Assembly (NCBI GenBank): GCA_964036295.1
Contig: OZ038467.1
Coordinates: 188,501-252,500 of the forward strand
From: Plumapathes pennacea
Lineage: Eukaryota > Cnidaria > Anthozoa > Antipatharia > Myriopathidae
Direction: 5' to 3'
Length of the DNA stretch: 64,000 bases
Shown: in pieces, positions 50,501 through 62,500 of the stretch
Layout of the letters: every line of letters begins with the position of its first letter
Position numbering within the stretch: position 1 is the first letter of the stretch
The notes under the pieces: model-generated
The model's database searches: none
Seen by the model: only the letters and a program-made list of their open reading frames with translations
What the model was told of the DNA's origin: nothing
Translations under genes and position numbers: made by a program

Positions 50501-53500
50501 TGTTGCTCGATATAAACATGCCGATTAGAACTGAAGAATGTAACCGCGGTCGGGAAAAGATCGATAACAATGCGAATAAAAATGCGAATAAAAATGCGAA
50601 TGAATACTGTCTCCTTTCTTGAAGAGTCTGTATGGTTTTCGCAGGTCGTTTGTAATATTCTGGCTTTTCTCAGCTGGAAAACGTCATGCTGGCACGACGA
50701 AACCGATATACAAACCAAGAGAAAGCTACTGTATGCTGAACGATAAACACTGTTCACAATTTCAGAAAGCAAGGACATTTCGATCCGGTTTACAGTGTAC
50801 CATCAAAGAGAGAAAATAAAATTTCACAATACGTTCACGATTGCATAATGTTAACAATAACACAACGGTTCAAACCAAACCACGGGTCGGAAAACGTCTC
50901 GTCCACAACACAAGCCCCACGGCTGAACGCTGTATCTTTCTGTAGAGATTCAAAAGATCGCTGGTCGATAGCACCTTCTGCCGAGGCATATTCTGGTTCC
51001 AGAGGTTTTCAAATTCTCCTAGCGGCGAAAAGCGAGTCGCTTCGCGACGAGCGGAAAGCCGAAGGAAAGTCTTCGGCTTTACGCTCGTCGCTTCGCGACT
51101 CGGTTTTCGCTGCTATGCGACTCAATTCTCGCCGCTTGGAGGATTAGAAAACCTATAGGACCAGAGTAGCCGAGGCATAGACGACGCAGAATATTTTTCC
51201 GGTTTCAATGTCGCACAGTTTGTCCGCTACAAGGAGTTATCCTCATCGTTTTCACCTCCAAAAGCTGATCTTGGGCGATGCTTGTCGACGGGCATATCAC
51301 AATAATAAGTTTACGCAAATTCACTTCGAAGTCACCGCCGCCATTGCTGATCGTTCACAAGGTGCGAAATATCGAGTTACGTTTTGAATAACAGTTGACA
51401 CGGTTGACCAATGGGAATTTTCTTCAGTTGCAGGCTATCCCTCCCCCTCTCCATTACCCCTCTTCCCCCGCGCTAGCACCAGTCTTCTCTTCCTAGTCTC
51501 CCTTCCCTTCCCTTTCCCGAGAGCCGCAGCTACGCAGGCTGTTTAAAAACACTAAGTATGAGGTGTTTATATCCTAACGTCGCATGAAAGCACGTACTTC
51601 GTCCCACAGGTAACGCAGGTAGTCTGCTTCCCGGGATGGGCCTGGGACCAGGTCTTTTTCCCCCGGGTCTTCCACCAGGTCGAGGTCGAGGTCGAGGTCG
51701 AGGAATTACTGTAAGTAATAAAAAAAAGGCTTGCAATGAAACACACACAGATATTAGACAAGCTTCAGAATGTTAGTTAATGTGCAAAAAGTCTGCAACA
51801 AAGTATTTAGCTAGTAAAGGATTGAATAGCAAATTTGTCATACAATAAATTTCGGTAATCTTCTCTGCTGAATTCGAAATTTATTAAGCGAGCGCATCAA
51901 GCTGTACACAAGATTGCCCTTCATTGCTTCACAGTTTCAGTGATCACAGTTGACATACTTTGTCTGAAGCATCGTTTTCTTCTCTTTAGAACTTGTCTCA
52001 ATGTCAGTGCGGAGCTGTACACTTGCATACAGGAGATCCTCCCGCGGAAATAGCGTCTGTCACCAAACCTTGCTCCCATTACAGCTGGGTAGTTAGTGGC
52101 CAGTCTAATTCGACCAATTCTCCTCTTCACAACAAATCGGTTATTGACAAACAACCGAGCAATCCCTGTGTTTTGGTCGTATGTCGCTCCAACAAACTGC
52201 CAGCGGCTTGGCTGCACTGAATTACTCGCTAAATGACGAGTAAAGCGGAGACGTCCGCGTTTAGAAAATCGTACAAACAGTGTCCTGGGACCCACCATCC
52301 AAAGATGAACTCCCCACCCTTTTGGATTGTAGTTGAAGATGGGACCTGCTCTTCCTTGATGGTAGATCCACGCCAGAAGTGTGATCGATCTTCGTGTGTC
52401 TAACATACCCTTATTAGGAAACAGGATGTAACTATTCGCACGGCCGAAGAACCGGTATGAACCCGCGCGACTGCCATCGGGTCCAGCAGCAGGCCTGACG
52501 TTGCGTGTTATGGTTGCAGTTGGGTTCCTGCTCAGGCTGACGTCACGGCCTTTCGTATACGCACTGAGAGGATAGACGGCAACGGCTTTCACGCCACCTG
52601 GGAAAAATACAGCAAAAAGTACTGTAATGCACCTGGGAAAAATAAAGCTTTGGGAATACAAAGCATGTCTAAAATATACTTTGATGCATTGTTAGTGTCG
52701 GTTGCTGATAATTTGTTAAAAGTAATTAAATGTAGTTGGTTTAAGAGGTATAGATATTGGAGAGCGTAGTTTGAGCAGCGATAACACATGCGTAATAAAT
52801 TGACTTACGAGTCGTTGAAGGGCGACCACCGGGCGCTCCTGGTCTTCCTGATCCTGACAAAAGAGCAAATAAAATTATAAGGAGAAAAGACGCCATTACT
52901 CTCCATCTCTATTACTCTCTGTTGATCCTTATTAATACAAGCAAGACACTGAGATAACGCTTTTAAATGCAAAACACCCTGATCGACAGACTTATGTGAT
53001 GATCAAATGGAAACAATATCCAATATTTCCTAACTACTACGCTATACTGCGCTGTCATAATGTAAAATTACCTCGACACGCCCTTTTCTTTATAGCTCTT
53101 ATAACGGAATTCAGATTGCGGAAGTCAGCTGTAAAAACATGTCGACGATCAGATGCTATTTGTCGAAGCTGTCCCATGCTATAACGTCTTCCAATTCCAA
53201 CCGCAAACAGCTCAATTCCCTTGCGTCGTAATGCCCGGGCAGCTCTTGCGACTCTGTCTTGTGACCTTCCATCTGTCATGACAACTAAAATCTTTCGTCG
53301 GTTATTACGCACAAACAGCCTCGTTCCAGTGTAGCGTAACGCCAGTCCAGTCCTTGTTCCGCCTCGAGGATAACGAATACGTCCAATAGCTCGGCGGACT
53401 GAGGACTTTGATCCGTATTTGTTAATGCCAAAGATCTTGGAAGGCCTTGACGAGAATAGAACCGCACCTACTCGAACATAACGCTTGGCGATAGTGAAAG

Positions 53501-56500
53501 CGCTTACTGTGTTTTGAACAAAACGAAGACATCGCCTGAAGTTTCCTCTTCCGTATTTTTCAATACTGCCAGATCCGTCGATCAAAAATCCAAGGTCCAT
53601 TTTGGTTCGGCATACTGCGGAAAAAATGAAAAGAAGGATTACCAACATTAAATACCTGGAGTACAAAGATTCTAGATTATATTAAGTGGATAGTCAACCA
53701 CATGGAGGGTACCCTTAAGTGACACATTCCTTCTGATATAACCGCTTGAAGGTCTGCTGGAGAGCATAAATAACTGTACACAAAAGTAAATAAATAAACA
53801 GTCCAGTTCTTGCACACCAAATTTCCATTGTCTCACATTTGAACCGGTAAAACGGAATATCATAATCAAGGAAACAATTATACCAAATGTCGACCAAAAG
53901 GTACATACGTAAAAACAACAACAGAAACCCGCGCATTTTGACCATTCGGAGAAACATCACCAGTTCATGCACAATGAAACTGTCAAACTCATTGAGTGCG
54001 AAGACTAACAGAACACGGCCTGAGAAGGGCAAGCTTCGTCCGTAGCGCATGCGCATATCTGGGGCAATTTGTATTCAGCGGACACTCGTCCGAATTTGTT
54101 TAGTATATTTATTGACTTACCACGACCTCCAGGTCTTGGTCTACCGCCGGGTCTACTACCAGGTCTGCCCCCAGGCCTTGGTCTACCACCGGGTCGTGGA
54201 CGATATACTGCAAAATAACTAATGTGAATTCTACGCGGTAAAAATAACACTGGAAATTTGGATTTGTTCTGCATGTACCATAGAAGTAGCACAATATTTC
54301 CATGACATTTATATGCCATGGAAGATGTCACTTTTGCAATAACAAACTAGAAGACAACTTTGGTAGAAGAATTGCACAAAAAATTTTGCAACAATAAGAA
54401 TTATTCATTGTCCAAGTTAAACATCAGTACCTTTTCTAAAACACCTCCTCTTGCGGGCCATGATTTGTCTCCTAGTGAGCGCTGTGCTGTAAACTTGCAT
54501 GCAAGATATTCTTCCTTTGAAGTAACGCCGGTCACCCAATCGAGCACCCATCCGTATTGCGTAGTTAGTTGCCAGTCTACCACGTCCAATGCGCTTCCTT
54601 GCAACAAATTTTCTACCAACGAATAGAAGTGCTACTCCAGTGCGGTAGTTGTAGGTTGCCCCAACGTATTGCCAGCGGCGTGGTCGGACCTTTCGACTCA
54701 GTAAAGCTGCAGTGAATCGGAGCCCACCACGGCGAGTAAAGCGCACAAATAAAGTGCGTGGAGATACCATCCAAAAGTGCACTCCCCAGCCATTGGTCTT
54801 GTAGTTGAAGATGGGACCCGCTCGTCCTTCGTGATAGATCCACGCCAGAAGCGTTATTGATTTCCGTGTGTCTAACCTGCCTTTGTTAGGAAACTCTATG
54901 TAGCTGTTGGGACGGCCAAAAAATTGGTAAGATCCTGTACGTGAACCATCAGGCCCAGGAGCGGGTCTGACGTTGGACAAAATCCCCGGGCGATTCCTGG
55001 CCAGGCTAATGTCCCTGCCCTTAGTTGCAGAGTTGAGTGGGAAGACAGCTACCGCTCTGCCAATCACTGAAAAGAAGCAGATGGCGACTTTACATTAACT
55101 TTTTATGAGTACAAAGAAAACATGGGAATACAGTTTCTATTTCTTCTTCCAATCTCATCTCTCCATCCACTTATTGGTCCCCTTGAACAAAGCAATAGTG
55201 TTACAGGAACAACAAACCTGGCCACCCCAATCTAACAAAACAAGACTTACCGACTGGTCTTGATGGCAACACTGGTCGCGGTGGCTTCTGGGGCTGAGCA
55301 GCTGTGATCAACAAGAGTCAGAGTCACATTACATTCAACTTAATTATATCTTAAAGTGCTACTGAAACGAAAACAGCAAGCAATATTTTACGTTGTAAAT
55401 TGCTTCTTCATTCTTTCTTTGCTCATGCGATTCAAGTGCACTTGCGACAAAAATCGAAAATCTGAGCCAGCAGAATGATAAGCGGTTTTAACCATTGCGA
55501 CGTCACATAATGTGAACGAGCGTCGCGTCGTGGAAGCTGACGTTTCGAGCGCTAGTTCTTCGTCAGAGCAAAGCCTAATCAAATCAGCCTTATATCTGAA
55601 ATAACTTACACAAAAGATCACAGTTTTCTGATGAACTTTTGAACAACTCTTGTGTCCTAGTTTCAGCATTAGAAGGTAATAAAGAGTTTGGTTTAAAATA
55701 TAAACGCCTCTTAGTTACCTTTACAAGTCTTCTGCTTGATTGCTCTCACAACAGAACCAAGGTTACGGAAATCAGCAGTAAAAACATTTCGTCGAGTTCT
55801 CGAGATCTGTATCAGCTGTCCCATGTTATAATGTTTTCCAATGCCCAGAGTGAAAATCTTAACACCGCGGCTACGAAGAAAAGCAGCTGGCTTGTTAACA
55901 GAGTCTTGAGATCGACCGTCTGTCATGAGTATGAGTACCTTTCGCCGTCTGCTTCTTGCGAAGAGACGTCTATAAGAGTGATACATGGCCCGACCAGTCC
56001 TTGTCCCTCCACGAGGATACCTTACGCGGTTAAGGGAGTTAATTATTCCTCTCCGGTTTCCACTGAAACCAAATATTACTGAAGGTCTTGATGAATACAC
56101 GATTGCACCGACACGTGTGTACGATCGAGAAATGGTGAAGGAACGGATCATAAGTCTGACAAATTGAAGACAGCGTTTAAAGTTTCCTTTTCCATAACGT
56201 TCAATACTTCCAGATCCATCGATGAGGAAAACCAGGTCCATCTGTACCTTGCACACTGAGATAAAAAATACAGTTTATATAAGTCGATTGAATGTCGAGA
56301 TTCTTAACATATAATGCACACGCTATGACACCGAAATACCAGCAAAATTGCTGTTTGAGACAAACGTGTCCATCACCGCTAAAACGCTCCAAAAGAGAAA
56401 TTTCTCACCATTTCCACCTAGCGATGGTTTTGGACGGGTTCCTGGTAATCCTGGGCGAGGCCTGGGCCTAACACCAGGAGGATGAGGTCGCGGCCGGGAG

Positions 56501-59500
56501 CCTGGTCGCGGGCGAGTAACTGTGAACAAAATATCCAGTCAGTTTGTGACGACAACTCAGCATCGCACAATGCTAAGATGCTATGTTATGCTCTGATAAA
56601 TAAGTTGAGGACATGAATTTAACGTTATTTACTTTTCCTGAAGCATTTCGTTTTGCGGGAACGGATCTGGCGGGCCTTCAACGCTGTGCTGTACACTTGC
56701 ATACAAGAGATCCTCCCACGGAAATAGCGTCTGTCACCTATCCTCGCTCCCATCCTCGCTGGATAATTAGTTGCAAGTCTGAAGCGGCCTATCCTCTTGG
56801 ATACAACAAATCTGCTGTTTACGAACAAGCGAGCATTTCCCGTGCGTCGGTCGTACGTGGCTCCGACAAACTGCCACTTGCGAGGTCGCACTTTCCTCGA
56901 ATACAATGCCTTCGTGAAGCGTTTATTTCTTCGGGTAAAACGAACAAATAGCGTTTGCGGACTAGTCATCCAGAAATGCACACCCCATCCATTGGGTTTG
57001 TAGTTAAAGATTGGACCGGCGTTTCCTTCGTGATAGATCCACGCTAGCAGAGTAATGGATTTCCTTGTGTCTATCCCTCCTTTGTTGGGGAACTGGATGT
57101 AGCTGTTGGGACGGCCCGAAAATCGGTAAGAGCCATCAGGCGTTCCGTCAGGACCAGGTGCAGCCCTCACATTGCGCGTTATGTATCCTGCTGGATTTGC
57201 GCGTAGACTTATGTCACGTCCTCTTGTGCCTCTGTTCAGTGGATAAATGGCGACTGCTCTGCCAACAACTGAAACATGACACATACTTGTGAGCACTAAA
57301 CAAATAACTACCGGCGTGTGAGCACTTTTAAACACTAACAAATAACTTGTAATGCTAAGCAGTATGCTCTCGTTAGAAATTTAACCGGACGATGTTTCGC
57401 AGATTTGTTTGGCAAATGGTTTGAACCCAGGAGTGTGAACAGTAGGTTGGTTGTGATCGTCCGGGTTAGAGTAGTCTCTAGAAAGACTGTTGTTGGTGAC
57501 TGACGTTTCGACTACCTAAGCGGAAGTCATCTTCAAGTGAAAGTATTCGTCAGATGGCGGTATATGTCTCTGGTTGTTGAAGTGATTGGTCCGTTATGTC
57601 GGCCTATGGTTGGTCGAGTCGGCTTGGTTGTGTTTCGTTATTGGTCAGTTGATGTTCTTTTGTCCTGTTGATTTGTCTATTGTTCGTTCGGTTGCGTTTG
57701 ATGTCATCTATCAGTCGTTTGTAAGGTGCCGGTAATTGTTGGCATCTGTTGAGTGGTTTCCGTTCTAAGTTTGTGTACCAGCTTTCCAGTGTAAGTCGTT
57801 GGTAGTAGTTGGTACTGTTGCTGATGCATTCAGCAGAGTCCCAGTTGATGTCGTGTTTAGTCTGTCGGTGGTGTTCAGAAATGTGATTTCTGATGTCGCC
57901 GTTTCTGGTAGCTCGTTTGTGTTCAGTAAGTCTCGTGTTCAGGTTTCTGCCAGTTTCACAAATGTAGGTGGCTTTGCAGTCAGTACAAGATATTCTGTAT
58001 ACTGTTCCCTGTCTGTTGATGGGTTCAACCAGAGACATATATACCGCCATCTGACGAATACTTTCACTTGACTCTGAAGATGACTTCCGCTCAGGTAGTC
58101 GAAACGTCAGTCACCAACAAGTCTTTCTAGAGACTACTCTAACCCGGACGATCACAACCAACCTACTGCAGATTTGATTCGTGGCAAAGACGTTTGCAAA
58201 CATAGAACTGGCTTACCAACTGGTTTCTTGGGTTTCCCTGGTCTACCGGGTTTTCCAGATTTTGCAACTGCAAAAATGAGCGAAACATCTTAGAAACAGC
58301 GTTAATGTTGTCTGGCTTCGGTCATGATGTAGAGATGAAAAGTGACCAAAGCTCTATTTGTTAAAGATTGATCCCAGCAGTTACAGAACGTCCACGATCC
58401 CACGAGCTTTGCCGATTGTACTATCGTGTATAAACAACGTATTCATCATGACGTACCTTGGCATACTTTCTGCTTGACGGCACGTACAACAGAACCAAGG
58501 TATCTGAAGTCAGCAGTGAAAACACTCTTTTGACTAGCAGCCATTTGTATCAACTGGCCCATGTTGTAATGAGTCCCGATTCCAACTGAAAATATTTTAA
58601 CTCCTCTGCCGCGAATTCGTTTAGCCGGTCTGTTAACGGAGTCCTGTGACTTCCCATCAGTCATCACTATCATAACCTTGTTACGCCGTCGACTGCTACG
58701 TAGAATTCTTCTATAAGTGTAAGACAGCGCCCGTCCAGTTCGTGTGCCCCTTCGCGGATAGCGCATGCGCCGAATTTGTCTGGTCAGTCTTCGAAGATTG
58801 CCAGTCAGTCGGGACACGAGCCTCGGTCTAGAAGAAAAGAGGACGATGCCAACACGGACGCGTTTCCTGGAAACACTGAAGGACTTGACCATACGTGTGA
58901 CAAATCGGAGACAGCGTTTAAAGTTTCCTCGACCGTACTTCTCTATGCTTCCTGATCCGTCGACAAGAAACACGAGATCGAGACGTCCACGACAAACTGA
59001 TGAAAAAAAAACACTAGCACTATCAGCACAATACTCTTAATCTGACGTAGGGTCTCTGGTTAAAACTAAAAAAGAACAAAAAGGTATGCGTGCTGTTTTA
59101 TTAAACACTTTTTTATTGTTGTTGTCTGGAGTCTAAACACAAAGTTTTCTCCACATGTTCATCACTTTAACCTGCAAATTAGTGTGCAGAGTCAGCATGC
59201 GTGGGTGTGTACAAAATAGTTATGTAGTTATATTAATAGTTATGGACTCTTTATTTTATATGCCAATCCACACAAAGTGGCAAAGTTTTTGGCGCGCGCC
59301 GCGAATAGTTTTCTTCAATTGTTCTTATCTGTTATCGTTAAGTAACCATCTATGAAATTCATTGTCTAAACCCAGAAACATTTTCTAAGTGCTTCGCTCA
59401 GTACAAAGACCCTGGACAAAATATTTTTCCATCGGGCAACAGAATGCGATTTAAATTTGATTTAACTAAACCTGTAAAGTCATCTTATAGCGCGAAATTA

Positions 59501-62500
59501 GAAGGACACTATGTTAAGAAATGCACCATACCTTTGCCCCCTGGCGTTTTTCCTCCTGGTATGTTTTTTCCAGGAATGTTTTTTCCTGGAACACCCGGTA
59601 CTCCTGGTACTGGGCGTGGCTTGCCGGGCTTTGGAAGGGGTACTATGACTGAATAAAAAAAGACATTACAGAAAGTTTGAGTTAATTCGCAAATATTGCA
59701 GCACTCATTCATGGGATACTTCATAACCAGGCGTATTCTCCTTAGAATGAGTGAGAGGAAAATAGCATATTTCACGTGTTGTTTACCCTCCGAGTAAATT
59801 GTTTGATGATCATGAAGTGTTTTGCCTTAATCATGAATACTGTTCTCAAGAAAGTATAACTAGTTGTTGATGGGGAAAAACTTAATGTTAAACATTTTAC
59901 GAAGCGCAGGCAATTAAACAAACTCCCTATCAACAAAGTTGATGTCAATGAAAACCCTTGTTTACCACTTCATTTGAAAAATTACCTTTCCTAAAACACC
60001 TCGTTTTTCGATTGATAATCTGCGCTGCTGACAGTGCTGAAGAGTACACCTGCATACAAGAGATTCTGCCAAGGAACGATCGCCGATCGCCTGTACGGGC
60101 GCCCATGCGCGCGGGATAGTTAGTAGCCAGTCTAAAACGACCGATGCGCCTCCGGGCGACGAAACGCTTGTTAACAAAGAGTCGACCAACTCCTGATTTC
60201 TGATCATACGTGGCTCCAACAAACTGCCACTGGCGCGGTCGCACCCTTCTGGAAGACAACGGCGTCGTGAAACGTCGATTCCTTCGGGTGAAGCGAACAA
60301 ATAACGTTCGTGGACTAGTCATCCAGAAATGTACACCCCATCCATTGGTCATATAGTTAAAGATAGGACCAGCTCTCCCTTCGTGGTTTATCCATGCCAG
60401 CATCGTAATTGATTTTCGGGTATCAAGCTTTCCCTTGTTAGGAAACTCGATATAGCTGTTTGGACGGCCGAAGAACCGGTACGAACCATCAGGAGTCTTG
60501 TCAGGTCCAGGAGCTGGTTTTACGTTCACAAGCTTTCCTGTTGGATTCTTACTCAAGCTTACGTCACGGCCGTTAACTCCACCGTTGAGGGGATATATTG
60601 CGACTGCCCGCTGAGACTCTGAAATGTATCAAGAAAATACAAAGAGTAGTGTTTCTATTTAACAGACCAACAGTTAAACGGCAGGAACCATAGAAGCGGA
60701 AGTAAAAAGCAAGGTGACAACACGAATGACAAAGTTAACATTATAATGGTACGGATAGATGAAGCTTTATGCATCTTACAGTATTTATCTATTTTGTTTT
60801 ATCTTTACAATATTCAGCAACTCACGAGCAGGAGGCGGTTTGACTGGAGGGTGAACGGGAACAACGACCTTTGTACCCGGCTCTGGAAAATAAAACACGT
60901 ACACAAATTAGTTTACACCTCCATTTTAGGAGCTCAGACGACATTTTTCTCAAAATCATAAATAGATGATCAAATTTGAAAGTCAAATACACTTTTCTTC
61001 GACAAAAATACACTGTTCCCTTTCCTGTAGTTTTTATTTCCCTTCTTATTACACATAAAACACATTTCTAAATAAAGTACTAAACAAAGTACTGAGCTTA
61101 TTTTGTAGCAACTTCGATGCTTCAATAAATAACAGATATTTTATTCACGGTGACATTCAAGTAAGGGTCACGGGTCTCCTACAAACCTTACACTAAACGA
61201 TTGTTCTCGCAATTGATATGCCTAAAATGTTCTCCACAATGAGCCAGCCTTACATGAAATACTTGAATAAAAATGCTTACCTTCGCAGATACTAGACACT
61301 ATTTTCTTAGCCACTCTGGTAAGGTGCGCAAATTCAGATGTAAAAACTCTCCGTGGATTTCCTGCGATTTTGCCGAGCTGTCTCTTGCTGTACTTTCTGC
61401 CAATTCCTAGCGCCATAACTTTGACACCAGTTTGACGCAACCGCCTTGCTGGAACAATGACGTCATCATACGAAATTCCATCCGTCATGACAATCAAAAA
61501 TTTCTTTCGTCCAGGGTGCGGGTGAGGTTTAAAGAGGAAGTTGCTGGCCCTCCTGATAGCTAAGCCAATCCTTGTTCCTCCCTGGATGTAGGGTACTCTA
61601 TCAATGGCTCTTAAAACTGCTTTACGGCTGAAGTACTTGGTGAAGGAGAAAATTGCTTTAGGACTTTGTGAGAATGTCACCACACCAATGTGAGTGCCCC
61701 TCCGTGAAATGATAAAACTACCAGCAACTTCTTTGACGAAATTGAGCACGCGCCGGAAGTTTCCCTTGCCATACATTTCAATGCTGCCAGATGCATCCAC
61801 CAAAAAACCGATGTCAACTCTTCCCTTGCACACTGCAGCAGTGAAGACAGACAGACAAGAATAAGCAGCAAACAGAGCCGCCAAATAATCGAATTACACT
61901 TAAGGCTACTGATCACACTACAGGTACTAATTGTGATCCCCCAGGGGGCCCCCCTCTGTTTCACTCCTTTCACTTCACCTTTACCTTACTTGTAACATTT
62001 CTTTAGTGAGCAACTAAAGACGGACATATTTGTCGAGTGTTTTTTCCCCTCAGTTTTACATATATTATCAATGAAGGTAAATAAATAGTCTTGGAAATAT
62101 TTGTTACAAATTTAAAAATGCCTTTAAATTACTACCTTCTGATCAACTTTATATTTACACGCCTTTTTGCTCACGAAATATTTGAAACCACCTTCCAAAA
62201 AGATAAGAATAATATGCACATTTAACAAAATCAATTGCAAGGCTATCTCATCTATGTACAAATGATGTTGATACTTTTAAGATAATAATTTCTGCTACTT
62301 GCCTGGTTTTCCAAGTTTGTAAGGGATGCCTCCCGACAGTGTGGGTTTGCGGGTGGGAACAGGTCCTGAAAAAAGGACAACAAACACATAGTGAGTTATC
62401 ATATTATTATTGTTAAAATCCCGCGAAAAGGCAATGTGCAGTTTCTACAATTTCTACAGCATCATGTATTCTGTGTAGAGCTAAGGTTCTTGTCTTTGGC

